DNA from: Phymorhynchus buccinoides | Taxonomy: Eukaryota > Mollusca > Gastropoda > Neogastropoda > Raphitomidae | Reading direction: 5' to 3' | Length of the DNA stretch: 64,000 nt | Assembly: GCA_017654935.2 (NCBI GenBank) | Contig: CM065699.1 | Location: 45,407,362-45,471,361 of the forward strand | In this document: piece after piece, positions 1 to 11,689 of the stretch | Position numbering within the stretch: position 1 is the first letter of the stretch | Layout: each line of letters opens with the position of its first letter | Notes under the pieces: generated by a model | Seen by the model: only the letters and a program-made list of their open reading frames with translations | The model's database searches: none | Told to the model about the DNA's origin: nothing | Translations under genes and position numbers: made by a program

Positions 1-349
1 ATACATACACACATACATAAACAATAAATAATAAATAAATAATAATGCTTATATAGCGCATAATCTTGCAAAGCAACTCAATGCGCTTTTCACTCACCAT
101 TCGTACAGACATTTCTAACAAACTGGCCCACGCATCCTCACCATACATCTCTATGAAAATGAATACATATTTAGAGAATGCATTGCATATAATCATAACA
201 CAACACACTAACACCCACCTCCCTTCAACACCACCACCCCAACCATCCCCCCACTCCCCCACCCCACCCACCCCACCCATCCCCACCCCTGCCCCCCTAC
301 TCCCCACCCCCACCCCATACACACACACGCGCACGCGTTAACCTCATAC

Positions 350-612
350 CCAACGTCTTCAATGAGCTGGAAAACAAGAGTGGGGAAAGGATCATAGACT
401 TTGCAGAGAGAAAGCTTTCCTGAAGAAGTGGGTCTTTAGTTGGGACTTGAAGGAAGGAAGAGTGGACTGGTTACGGGTATGGGTCAGGGAGAGAATTCCA
501 AACGTTTGGTGCAACAAAACTAAACGCCCTCTCACCCGAAGATTTCAAGGACCGCTTAGGAACTTTAAGAAGTTTCTGCGAAGAAGAACGAAGAGTACGA
601 GAGCTTTGGTAG
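350..612 (-). mobile_element. LINE ORF2 C-terminal remnant (left arm)
   Basis: On the minus strand an open stretch reads GERAFSFVAPNVWNSLPDPY followed, after a frame shift, by a KDPLLQESF-like tail. The 'F-S-F-x-A-P-x-x-W-N-S-L-P' motif and the downstream K-D-x-L-x-x-x-F stretch are typical of the extreme C-terminus of ORF2 in Jockey/CR1-type non-LTR retrotransposons. It is a short, broken 3' end without reverse-transcriptase core motifs. A mirrored copy lies near 23790-24140. Confidence 0.65.
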
Positions 613-1241
613 GTGCAGAGAGAATACACATACACACATACATGCACACATACATACACACATACATGCACACAGACACACAACCGAACAGCATGAGAAC
701 ATAGACTCACTCACAACATAGACTCACTCACAACATAGACTCATACAGTCATAGAGCCCCAAAACAGTTACTGGATCTGTTTGATTCTGACTATGTTCTC
801 ATATCTCATAGATCTAAAGAATGACAGAAGAAAAACAACAACCAAGGGTGTTACTGAGCATGGGCAGCATGACGGAAATATAATTTATGGCATGGAATCA
901 AACACTTAGAATCGATAACATAAAAAAGAATAGATACATTAGAGCCTGCTGTCTTTCAACATGTGATGCTGACAACTGGTCTTTCTGTTAACTAGGAGTA
1001 TGGGAATGGACAAGCTCTCCAGAGTTATGGTTCTTGGCGTTTCCCTAGAGTTATTCTTTGAAATAGTTCTCTGTTGTTGTTGGGGAGGCGCAAAGGGAAG
1101 TAATAATCAACGTGTGACGGAATGTCGTCAGTTCCCGCTAGCTTTATTTCTGTGAAGCAGACAGTTATCAAATTTCATTAGATAAGTGATGACTGATCTA
1201 CTGATCAAGCTGTTTGTCAATTTCTGCCCACTAATCCTCAG

Positions 1242-1428
1242 GACTGGTCTACAAGCCGAACCAGACTCCTGAAGGGCAGAACCAGGCGCAGTGCGCTCCC
1301 TTTGCTCTGTTCCCCAGCGTGGTGCCGAGGCGGCTGTGGCAGCAGGCCAGGGATTGCATGGAAGACTTCAGCACCCTGATGTACATCGTGGCTCAGGACC
1401 ACCACTTCCTGGAGCACACTCTGAGAAG
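1242..1428 (+). CDS. GSS: Glutathione synthetase exon A (left-arm copy)
   Basis: This internal exon encodes 61 complete codons with split codons at both ends (2 + 183 + 2 bases). It has an acceptor CTCAG before 1242 and a donor GTCAGT at 1429. The peptide contains CAPFALFPSVVPRRLWQQAR and ends DHHFLEHTLR, matching the vertebrate GSS segment around 'YAPFTLFPS' to 'FLEQTLSS'. GSS is the cytosolic homodimeric ATP-grasp enzyme that joins gamma-glutamylcysteine and glycine in the last step of glutathione synthesis; this part lies before the catalytic ATP-binding residues. The splice phase joins exactly to exon B at 6287 (AG|T gives Ser). Exons for the rest of the roughly 470-residue enzyme are not in the window, because the locus folds back at 13051. 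Confidence 0.9.
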
Positions 1429-2199
1429 GTCAGTTAGTTCTGGCTTGTGTTGGCTGTAGTTTTATACTGTAGTGGAAACCAGGGTCAGTTTCACTAGGGG
1501 TCGCTCGCCGCGCCAATTACGGTTTGCGCCGAAGGGGTCTAAGAAACGCCAATAACCGCGAATAACGTTAGCTAACTGAAGATAACTCTAATAGCTTACT
1601 CTTCACTTTCAGAGAGAGAAAAGAGTTGCTATCAAAAGGGAGATAAATCATACCTCTCTGACAGGTTGTACAAATATTTCAATTTCATTGTCAGTCTATT
1701 TGTATGAGCAGAAAATTAAGTTTGCACTATATTATGCCATCTAACATGATGAAAAATTAAGAAAGAACACTAAAAATACTTGTGTTTGTTTAATTTGCTA
1801 AAATCATCCCATATATTTTCCGCTGTAGAATGAAGAATACTTGTCTGTCAACTTTCTTGACTTTTGTCTTCCATTTTGTAAATAAAAAGTTACGTTCTCG
1901 TGAGAACTAATAATAGCCGGAAGTGACAAAAAAAGTTGTATATTTCCCGTGATGCAACTGTTAGTTTTCAGCATGCTAGCTCACGAGGGAGAACAAATCG
2001 TTAGCCAAACTATCGGCAAAAGAAAGGTGTTTTTTAGGACCGTTTTTGCTGAATTGTGCGAACGGCGCGAGCGTTCCCTCTTGTGAAACGGCCCCCTGGT
2101 GACTCGCAAACCAAAAATCATCATTCACAAGTTATTTCATCTTCTAAAATCTTTAAAAAAAATATTGGCTATAATCTCAAAGTAAGATGCTTTCATTTT

Positions 2200-2660
2200 C
2201 AGTCCTTTCAATGTTTGTGTGGGGCAGTGGGTGGATGCCTCGTGCCTCCATATGGGGAGCTGGACGACCCCGCCCCTACTCCCGCCCCCCGTCCACGAGT
2301 CTCTCCCCGTGGGGATACCGGGGGGGGGGGGGGGGTCTTTCGTAAAAAAAAGTTCTCCCACCTTGGTGGAAGTTCTGTGCTTGTAGCTTCCTCTAATCTG
2401 CCACTCTCTTTGACTTTTCCCTTTACTTTTGGCTTTTCCCTTTGCTTTTGGCTTTTCCCTTTGCTTTCTATCATTTACCATCTTTCTGACTTAAGTTATT
2501 GGCCCATTCTCCTGTGCCTTTTTTTTTTTCAAACAAGCCTTCCTCCAACAACATATAGTATTTATACAGCGCTAAATGTTGATGGAAATCAAATTGAAGT
2601 GCACACAAACGTTGAACATTTACAACACATTCAAACAGAGACACTATCCAAAGACGAACT
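2200..2660 (+). repeat. Interspersed repeat 'CCTCGTGCCTCCATA' (left arm)
   Basis: The stretch starts near GGGCAGTGGGTGGATGCCTC and ends in TATAGTATTTATACAGCGCT. It recurs mirrored at about 21740-22180, as a shorter copy at 32575-32830 (same strand), as a reverse copy at about 59030-59460, and its tail alone recurs at about 60000-60115. The frames through it have no recognisable protein. It is a dispersed non-coding repeat, possibly a SINE or MITE; I cannot assign the class. Confidence 0.7.
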
Positions 2661-2781
2661 ATGCAACTAACCAACCTAAATAGTCATTATGCTAAATATT
2701 GGCGTAGACTAAAATTTAATTAATGTGGTTTTAACCATTATACCAAGTCTCAAACCAAGGCAAGACAAAGCAAGCATCAAT

Positions 2782-3261
2782 ATATCGTCACTGTCCGACG
2801 CTAACCGTGTATCTACAAAATTTGGACAAAAATAGATTTTTTACTGAAACTCCTTCCAGTGACCTCACGCAGGTCTTCTATAAATATCTTGTCTGCGACC
2901 AATGAAAATGCTCAAATTTGTCACATGATACCACGGAAATAATCGTGTATGTGGCTGGTTTTGACGCGATAAGCGTGTAACTGGTCACGCTAATCGTGTA
3001 ACTGCCAGCAGCTGTCGTATCTCCCATTGTGAGAACAATGCACTAACTTTGTGACTAACCGTGTAACTGAATTATCACGAAAATTTTGGGTGTTAATGCA
3101 ACTTTTATTGTGTCACATGTTTACTCATCGGTAAAGAAGAAGGGTCAAGCGTATATCAAATGGGGATTGACTTTGTAGCAGGCGACAACATGTTTTTTGA
3201 TGCTCCTGTAAAAATCACTGATTGTGTAAATACACAGTTTAGCGTCGGACAGCGACGATAT
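2782..3261. mobile_element. TIR element, class unassigned (left arm)
   Basis: It begins ATATCGTCACTGTCCGACGC and ends with the near-perfect inverted counterpart GCGTCGGACAGCGACGATAT, giving terminal inverted repeats of about 28 bp across 480 bp. Inside, the motif CGTGTAACTG recurs in both orientations. There is no transposase frame, so it looks like a MITE. Flanking target duplication is not clear. Confidence 0.65.
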
Positions 3262-3294
3262 GTACTTGTATGCATATGAACATCCAAATATGAA

Positions 3295-4290
3295 ATGCAT
3301 TGGTTAGTGTGTTCGTTATGTATAATAGTATGCATTTTGGGGAGGAAAGTGGTGTGTGGGGGAGGGGGGATAGAGGGGAGGAGAAAGGGGTGGGTGGACA
3401 ACTGTGGCCGGGTTACATTGTCACAATGCGTTTCTAGTCTTGTTATGTTCTGTTTTGCAAAGTATTTCTTTACAAGTTCTTTTACAATGGTTAATGTTAT
3501 CCAACTCAAAGAAGTTTCTCTTTCTTCTTTATTCAGCTTTTATATCTGTCAACCTGTTTCGCTGTGTTTGTTTCTCTTTCTTCTTTATTCAGCTTTTATA
3601 TCTGTCAACCTGTTTTGCTGTGTTTGTTTCTCTTTCTTCTTTATTCAGCTTTTATATCTGTCAACCTGTTTCGCTGTGTTTGTTTCTCTTTCTTCTTTAT
3701 TCAGCTTTTATATCTGTCAACCTGTTTCGCTGTGTTTGTTTCTCTTTCTTCTTTATTCAGCTTTTATATCTTATATCTCAACCTGTTTCGCTGTGTTTGT
3801 TTCTCTTTCTTCTTTATTCTGTCTTTATTTTCCAGCTTTTATATCTGTCAACCTGTTTTTCGCTGTGTTTGTTTCTCTTTCTTCTTTATTCAGCTTTTAT
3901 ATCTGTCAACCTGTTTTGCTGTGTTTGTTTCTCTTTCTTTTTATTCACAAATTCATCATTTATCATCAGCTTTTATATCTGTCAACCTGTTTTGCTGTGT
4001 TTGTTTCTCTTTCTTCTTTATTCAGCTTTTATATCTGTCAACCTGTTTTGCTGTGTTTGTTTCTATCTTTCTTCTTTATTCAGCTTTTATATCTGTCAAC
4101 CTGTTTTGCTGTGTTTGTTTCTCTTTCTTCTTTATTCAGCTTTTATATCTGTCAACCTGTTTCGCTATTATGTTTGTTTCTCTTTCTTCTTTATTCAGCT
4201 TTTATATCTGTCAACCTGTTTTGCTGTGTTTGTTTCTCTTTCTTCTTTATTTTAGCTTTTATATCTGTCAACCTGTTTTGCTGTGTTTGT
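3295..4290 (+). repeat. 56-bp minisatellite in GSS intron (left arm)
   Basis: About 14 copies of a 56-bp unit (CAGCTTTTATATCTGTCAAC, CTGTTTCGCTGTG, TTTCTCTTTCTTCTTTATT) run from about 3520 to 4290, with the preceding 200 bases as flank. Single-base differences (TTTCGC or TTTTGC) and small indels separate copies. The unit length is not a multiple of three, yet all three forward frames stay open because the unit has no stops; the resulting hydrophobic frames are not a gene. The right arm has only about 10 copies. Confidence 0.92.
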
Positions 4291-4546
4291 TTTTTTATAT
4301 ATATATTTATTTTTTTAAGTTGTTTGGTATGTCATTTATATTTTTTTTTATGATTATTTTTTTTTTATAGATCGTGTGTGTATCATAATTGTATTGGTAT
4401 CATATTATATGATTTTTTGCTTCCAGAGACTTTTATCTAGAGCTGTGAAATTTCGGCAATCATTTTCTACCCTGAAAAGCAAGTTGCCGCTTAGTTTAAG
4501 TGCCACCCTTTTTCCTTTCTTTTTTTTCATCTGGATTTATATTATT

Positions 4547-4612
<66 letters not shown>

Positions 4613-5019
4613 TTTAAAATTTTATTAACTGATTAACTCCTTTACTATTTATTTTTTTAATATTTTATTTTATTTGGATTTATATATATATATATATTTA
4701 TGGATCGTCAATCTTAATTTGATGTATTTATACCATTATTGACAGTTATATTTAATTTTATTTTTTTTTTTTACTTAGTTCTTTAATTATATTTTACCTT
4801 ATTTTCTAGTGAATTTATTATGGATTTTCAATCTTTATTTATCTTATTTTTTTTATATTTTATTAGTTTTTTTTTTTTTTTTTATATATTTTTAATTTTT
4901 TATTTATTGTTGCTTATTTTAAAAAGACCCTGGCATACTCAGTCAACTCTTAGAGGTCTGGGGAGTCTGTGTTGTTTTTGGCTGCTGTTTGTTTCGTTCT
5001 TCCTTGGCTTCAGGAAGTA
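4291..5019 (+). repeat. T-rich low-complexity tract
   Basis: Long T and TA runs, including an uninterrupted T run from about 4543 to 4610. The mirrored part of the right arm (about 19870-20280) is normal mixed sequence. The homopolymers therefore look like sequencing noise or expansion limited to one arm. Confidence 0.75.
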
Positions 5020-6640
5020 ATGAAATGGGTTTGTTGCTTACGAGGTGTGTGTACACGTTACCTCTGAGCCACTGTGAGGTTACTTGTTCTTCATTGGACA
5101 GGAAGTAATGAAATGGGTTTGTTGCTTACGAGGTGAACACGTTACCTCTGAGCCACTGTGTCGTTATTGTTCTTCATTGGAGGGAGGAAGTAATGAAATG
5201 GGTTTGTTGCTTACGAGGTCAACACGTTACCTCTGAGCCACTGTGTGTTAAATCCTTGTTCTTCATTGGACAGGAAGTAATGAAATGGGTTTGTTGCTTA
5301 CGAGGTCAACACGTTACCTCTGAGCCACTGTGTGTTATTGTTCTTCATTGGACAGGAAGTAATGAAATGGGTTTGTTGCTTACGAGGTGAACACGTTACC
5401 TCTGAGCCACTGTGTGTTGTTCTTCATTGGACAGGAAGTAATGAAATGGGTTTGTTGCTTACGAGGTCAACACGTTACCTCTGAGCCACTGTGTGTTATT
5501 GTTCTTCATTGGACAGGAAGTAATGAAATGGGTTTGTTGCTTACGAGGTGAACACGTTACCTCTGAGCCACTGTGTGTTATTGTTCTTCATTGGACAGGA
5601 AGTAATGAAATGGGTTTGTTGCTTACGAGGTGAACACGTTACCTCTGAGCCACTGTGTGTTGTTCTTCATTGGACAGGAAGTAATGAAATGGGTTTGTTG
5701 CTTACGAGGTGAACACGTTACCTCTGAGCCACTGTGTGTTATTGTTCTTCATTGGACAGGAAGTAATGAAATGGGTTTGTTGCTTACGAGGTGAACACGT
5801 TACCTCTGAGCCACTGTGTGTTATTGTTCTTCATTGGACAGGAAGTAATGAAATGGGTTTGTTGCTTACGAGGTGAACACGTTACCTCTGAGCCACTGTG
5901 TGTTATTGTTCTTCATTGGACAGGAAGTAATGAAATGGGTTTGTTGCTTACGAGGTCAACACGTTACCTCTGAGCCACTGTGTGTTATTGTTCTTCATTG
6001 GACAGGAAGTAATGAAATGGGTTTGTTGCTTACGAGGTCAACACGTTACCTCTGAGCCACTGTGTGTTATTGTTCTTCATTGGACAGGAAGTAATGAAAT
6101 GGGTTTGTTGCTTACGAGGTCAACACGTTACCTCTGAGCCACTGTGGGTTATTGTTCTTCATTGGACAGGAAGTAATGAAATGGGTTTGTTGCTTACGAG
6201 GTGAACACGTTACCTCTGAGCCACTGTGGGTTATTGTTCTTCATTGGACTGAAGTTCATTTTTCTTTAACCACTGTGTGTGTGCAGTGTGATCAAAGTGG
6301 ACCCCTTTGTGCGCAATCTGTGGGAGGTCTACACCACAGTGAGAGCGGAAGGGATGAGCCACTGTGTGTTGTTCTTCATTGGACAGGAAGTCTTGACATG
6401 GCCATGTTGCTTACGAGGTGAACACGTCACCTCTGAGCCACTGTGTGTTGTTCTTCATTGGACAGGAAGTAATGAAATGGGTTTGTTGCTTACGAGGTGA
6501 ACACGTTACCTCTGAGCCACTGTGTGTTGTTCTTCATTGTCACAGAGAAGTCTCTGTGAATATCGGTTTGTTGCTTACGAGGTGAACACGTTACCTCTGA
6601 GCCACTGTGGGTTATTGTTCTTCATTGGACAGGCCCCCCA
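5020..6640 (+). repeat. 82-bp minisatellite beside GSS exon B (left arm)
   Basis: Roughly twenty copies of an 82-bp unit: GAGGTGAACACGTTACCTCT, GAGCCACTGTGTGTTATTG, TTCTTCATTGGACAGG, AAGTAATGAAATGGGTTTG, TTGCTTAC. Variants lack ATTG or carry TCAACA for TGAACA. The CCACTGTGTGT portion resembles the sequence directly before the exon B acceptor, so the array may have grown from that intron end. The array is interrupted by exon B at 6287-6356. Confidence 0.93.
6287..6356 (+). CDS. GSS: Glutathione synthetase exon B (left arm, 3' end disrupted)
   Basis: After the acceptor GTGTGTGCAG the frame from exon A continues as SVIKVDPFVRNLWEVYTTVR followed by AEGM. This aligns with the vertebrate GSS stretch '[26 protein letters not shown]'. 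The expected end (EGIAQ plus donor) is missing: at 6357 the sequence falls back into the 82-bp minisatellite. A second, error-ridden copy of the same exon with an intact EGIAQ end and GTAAGA donor lies at about 6842-6933. The break is probably a sequence or assembly stutter rather than a real truncation. Confidence 0.82.
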
Positions 6641-6841
6641 TGAAATGGGTTTGTTTTGCTTAAAAATTAAACGCACGAAAACAAATGGAAGGGAGCGAGA
6701 GAAAAGAGGGAGCGGGGTGAAACACTGTACCCCACCCTCCTTGAGACCACTGTGGGGGTTATTGTTCGTCATAGTGGCTGAAGTTCATTTTTCCTTTAAA
6801 CCACTGGGATGATGTTTGTGCAAAAAAGAAAGAAAACACGG

Positions 6842-6933
6842 GTGCTCAAAAAAGTGGAACCCCTTTGTGCCGCATCTCGGTGGGTAGGTCGACGAGGTCT
6901 ACACCACAGGGGGAGGCGGAGGGGATTGCCCAG
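6842..6933 (+). pseudogene. Degraded second copy of GSS exon B
   Basis: The stretch repeats exon B with several small insertions (GTGGAACCCCTTTGTG, then a split GGTCGACGAGGTCTACACC) and ends GGGGATTGCCCAG|GTAAGA. That end supplies the E-G-I-A-Q residues and a strong donor which the copy at 6287 lacks. The frame is broken by indels. The intron sequence just before it also repeats the sequence preceding the first copy. This could be a real tandem exon duplication or a noisy second pass over one exon. Confidence 0.6.
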
Positions 6934-7099
6934 GTAAGACATTTTACAGTGCTTGTTCTTACATGGCCAATGTTTTTTGTGGCTGCAAATCAATCAAAAA
7001 ACAAGGAAAGTAAGGTAATCTTTTCATCACTACTAACTGCAAAAGTGACTTACGATTCGGACTTCGTGACTTTATAGTCACATAGGGGTCGTCTCTGTT

Positions 7100-7305
7100 A
7101 AATTCGGAGAGTATTGCTCCCACCTGGAGAGAAGGGGGGTGCAGCGCGCCGATCGCAGGGACCGAGGCGCGCCACCCAATCGGTTTATTTTGTTTTTTTT
7201 GCTTGCGATTTTTGTGTGACTGATGACTCAGGAACGAGAGAGAGGGGGGAGGGAGGGTGGGGGGGTGTAAAATTTGACCAAAAAAAAGAAAAAAAAAAAA
7301 GAACG

Positions 7306-7340
<35 letters not shown>

Positions 7341-10300
7341 AGAAAAAAAAAAAAAGATGACAACTTTTTTTCCCGTTGCCAACACATAAAAAACTGGGTT
7401 TCCACGTGTGCTAAGTGGGGGGCCCGGGCGGTACGGCGGGACCTCGGTTTATCCCGCGCGACCCCGCTAGCCCCCACACCCGGTCTCATCCGAAAGACTC
7501 CATCCAGACATATGCCAAGTGCAAAAGTGTGAGAGTAAAAAAAACCTGTACGGAGAAGTGGATTTTTAAAAAAGGAAACCCTGTCCATGCAATGACATCA
7601 ACATTATCCACCGTACGGAAGGCACGAATGAAAGGTGTTTGCAAAACCCTGAAAGTAAGGCTGAATCCTCAGATGGGATGCCCAATTCCTAAAATATGTT
7701 CCTGTTGGCATGACGGTCAAGTTTCATGCTTCTCGAAAAAAAAAAAGGCAGAGCAAGTAATAAAATCTGTTGGCATTGTTTGATCAAAAACCTTTGTTTT
7801 TTTTTTTTTTTTTTTATTTTTTTTGTTCTTTTTTTTTTTTTTTTAGTGCGGCTTTCTCAGATTCCAATTCACAGTACTTTTTTCAGTACTGAATAAAATT
7901 AACAGGTGTTGGTTTTTTAGAAAAGTTATTTTGTGTATTAGGGGATAAGAAATCAGGACAAGTGATGTTTGGTGTCTTTTCCCTGCCTCCCCAATTTGTT
8001 GGATCGCTCCAGAAAAAAAACAACCGCTTTTCCCACCCCCCCCTCCCCCCCCCCCCCTTTCCCCCCTCGCTGTCCGTAACTAGGCGGAGGCTTTAGGCTC
8101 TTTTATAACGGAGAGAGAAGGGGGGGGGATGGTTGTGGTGTGTTGGCGTTTATAGAAGTAACACACGGGTTGCTTCCTAGTTGGTTGATTTTAGAATTAA
8201 AAAAATGTGCTGAACTCACACGGGGGGGGGGGGGGGGATTCCACCGGGAAGCAAGTGTGAATTTGGAGCGTGGAATAAGTTACGTTGGTGGTTTCAGGGC
8301 TGGGAATAAAAAATTAAAATTACGCGGTCCGCCGGGTTGTCCTGTTTCGCCTTTTTATGTTCATAACCAGTTGTTGTCCTTGACAACAGAGGAAACATTG
8401 CCTTCGATGTACTGACAAAATTAGCGAAATCCCCCCCCCTTCATTTTGCTCGTCTTGTTGGCTTAAAATAGGACTCGAAACAGCTTACATTATGTCTGTA
8501 TGAAATTTATTTGATTTGAAAGTTTGTGTTTGATTTTATAAATCTGAAAAACAATAAGATCATTTTTTACAGATCTATTCACGAAGTTGTCTTACGTTTA
8601 GGCGGTGAAAGAGTTACGTACCTTGATAAATACAATCTAAAACAATATAAGCAAAAGTCTTTGCAAGAGGGTGTTGTTTGAATATTGCATGTCTTAGTAA
8701 TGTAGCAAGTACAATTGGATTCATCTATCATTTTGTAATGACTAACATTATAATGCAAGTATGTTTAAAATGTTATATTTGGATTCGCATTATAGGTGAG
8801 GCATAGGCAATTAAATGAGTACATACTTTTTTTCTTAAAGACAATCATTCACTGGCATGTATTTTGTCCTTTTCCGCTTCTATTTAATGTGGCTTTAACT
8901 TCCATACCCGAATTGAAGGTTTAACCAAGAGGCGTAGTAAACTGCTACACCTATATCTCGTAATTAAAAACAAAACAAAATCGGAACCTTTTACTGGAGC
9001 TTTGCACTGGGCCGCCTCCGGGCACTGTGCGAGGGGGGGGGGGGCCATTATTGGTTCCCACCATACTATGTTATTTACAAATGGACGAGCCCACTATGTG
9101 TCCTATTTCCAGAAGAAGAAAAACGCGAAAAAACAAAAACGGCGTAAAAAACAGCAATTTTTTTTTAATTCATTTTGCTCTTTTTCCCAATCTTCCAAAT
9201 CCTATACAAAACGTCCCATAGATCTGTATGGACGACGTAAAATAAATTTCTCTTATCTGTGTTTGCCTATACTTATAAGGTACGCTTAGACGAAATTATT
9301 GCGCTATGACATGCATAGATACTACATTAACGTGCGTGTGCAACAAACACATATACCATATGGCCTACATGAACACATGCAACCAACACACACCCACTTT
9401 AGATTCACCTCGCTCTACTCTCTCTCGGTCTTTCTCATCTCATCTCTCTTCTCCTACATTTTCATCCTCGAATAAGTTCACTCATCTACTTTCTCCAGTC
9501 TCCCTCTCTCTCTCTCTCTCTCAATATAAATATCTATCCATCTCGTGTGTGTGTGTGGAGTAAAGAGAGCATTACTTGTGTGCCATTGTGTTATTTTGTA
9601 TTAATATTGTGTTTGCTTCGCTTTCTCCCCCCCCCCCCCCTCTCTCTTCTCTCTCTCTCACTCTAATCTCCTCTCTTTCCTCCTCCTCGTCTATTATCTC
9701 TCTCTCTCTCTCGCTCTCTCTCTCTCGTTCTGTCTGTCCCCTCTCAACACCCACATACTGGTCTGTCTGTCCTCTCCTGAATCCCCCCCACACATAAATG
9801 TCGACGACCAAACGCCACACTTACTTGTGATAAATGACATAATATTTATCTCTGGAAAACAGAAATGACATCCAAGAGCTTTTAACACTTTTTATATTGT
9901 TTTGTGTGGATTTTCTTATCAGTTTTAATTTCCTTGTAATGGTTAATTGGTTAGGAAGACTTATAACACAGAATATCATATAACACAACAATACATAATT
10001 ATGGAGCACTTATAAAGCCCTACTCTTCCCTTTACAATAGAGGCTACCGAGGGCGTTGTAGATCAAACCGTTAAAAGATAAACACTAAAATGACAATGAA
10101 TAAAAAGAGGCCTACTGCCATGAGAACACAAACGCAAAAGAGCCAACAGAGCATTATAGGCCTACATAAGCACTGTTAACTATTTATGGAATATCCTAGG
10201 GGCGGGAGAAACACAGACATCATAATATGTATAAACATATAATAATGAGCAAAATAAATTATTTACAATGAAGACAAATTCTCAACATGAATCCCGCACC

Positions 10301-10650
10301 TAATAGCACATGGCACCAGCGCACTATGAATACTAAGTACATCATGTGAGTGTACATGAACTTTGGGGGTAGCACTTTAAAGCTGTAAGCTTTATGACTC
10401 ATCGTGTTATATGTATTGTTTACTTCGTGACATCGCTTTCGATAGGTGAGGGCCATAACCTATATGCTTATGTTTTCCTTTTACTTTAGAATTTTGGTAC
10501 TTTTCCTTTAGCTGTAAATTTTCGTTGAATGTGACAATCGCCGTGGAGCGTAAGGCCTATCCGTATCGTTGTCTACTTTTTAAATTTTTTTAGGACATTT
10601 TGTACTAAATTAGCTTTGTATTGTGATGGTGACATCGTCTTGGAAGGAGG
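7100..10650. other. Left-arm intergenic or intronic stretch, no gene seen
   Basis: Homopolymer-rich sequence (A runs near 7270-7350, T runs near 7797-7845, G and C runs near 8040-8240, 9030 and 9628) with CT-rich low complexity at 9410-9730. Mirrored in the right arm at about 15600-18180. No exon-like conserved frame was recognised. Confidence 0.6.
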
Positions 10651-10659
10651 GAGCAGGGG

Positions 10660-11570
10660 GGTTAGGCCTACCTGTATGATTTGGTACTTTAGCTTGTCGT
10701 ACTGTGACGTGACATCATTTTGAGGTAGGCCTACCTAAAGTTCTTTTACTTTATAATTTGGTACTTTAGCTTGTATTGTTATGTTATGCTGAGCTATGTT
10801 TGATTACCGCGTATGTTTTGTTACTGTCCATATAAAAAAAAGTCCAAAGCCAGTTAATCCAGCAGCCATGTCCAGGCATGCTCATCGACAATCTATAGGA
10901 CACAACACCAGTTTAATTAATCCGCCTTCTGGTTGTGGTATGTTTCAGGGCATTGGTAATAAGTCGTTCATGAGAAATGCTTAATCCAATGAACTGCCTG
11001 CGTTTAACAATAGTTTGGCTAGAACCAGATCTTGTACATATTTTAGGGCTATGAATATTTTTTAAAATTGACTTTGAGTTTTTATGGTCTCCATCATATA
11101 GTGTATCTTAACAGCGTATAAATACCGATTTTTAACCGTTATGTCTGTTACATAGGTTACACACATCATACTTGGCACAGCAGAAACCATACATCATGAA
11201 CCTATTATCACTGATTATACCGGTTATGCACTTAATACTGTAGTGAGTGGAACACTTTAATCACTATTAACCATACACTCCTGAACCAATTATCACTGAT
11301 TATGACCGGTTATCGCACTTAATGCGGGTATTGAGTGTGGAACATTTTTCAATCACTTGATACGACTACATCCTGAACCTATTATTCAATGATTATGACC
11401 GGTTATTCAACTTAATGCTGGTAGTGAGTGGAACACTTTAATCATGACCTACATCCTGACCTATTATCCTGATTTGACCGGTTATGCACTTATGCTGTAG
11501 TGAGTGGAAAACTTTAATCACTGAACCATACAAAAGAAACAAGCTGAGGGTTTCATCCCATTTCTAAAGT
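10660..11570 (+). repeat. Two diverged minisatellites (left arm)
   Basis: From about 10660 to 10790 there are imperfect copies of a roughly 66-bp unit (GGTACTTTAGCTTGTATTG, GACATC, AGGTAGGCCTACC). From about 11170 to 11530 there are about four copies of a roughly 92-bp unit (CTATTATCACTGATTATGACC, GGTTATGCACTTAATGC, AGTGAGTGGAACACTTTAATC; first motif shown in part). Both recur mirrored at about 15290-15580 and 14580-14940. Confidence 0.75.
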
Positions 11571-11689
11571 GGCCAATGTTTCTAAATGAAAGCATCAAAT
11601 AAAGAATTTTGAGTTTCATTGTTCAGGATATGGTAGGAAAGGTGTAACGGGTTAAATGAAGGAGAACTTTGAAGGGGTGAGAGTAAGAT

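Noticed and set aside
2056..2670. 204-codon frame in the left arm
   Set aside because: It covers a dispersed repeat found at several places in both orientations, with a G homopolymer in the middle; no conserved protein features.
3295..4353. Long hydrophobic open frames (up to 352 codons) across the 56-bp array
   Set aside because: All three forward frames are open because the repeat unit has no stop codons; the peptides are pure repeat translations with no conservation, and the mirrored array behaves the same.
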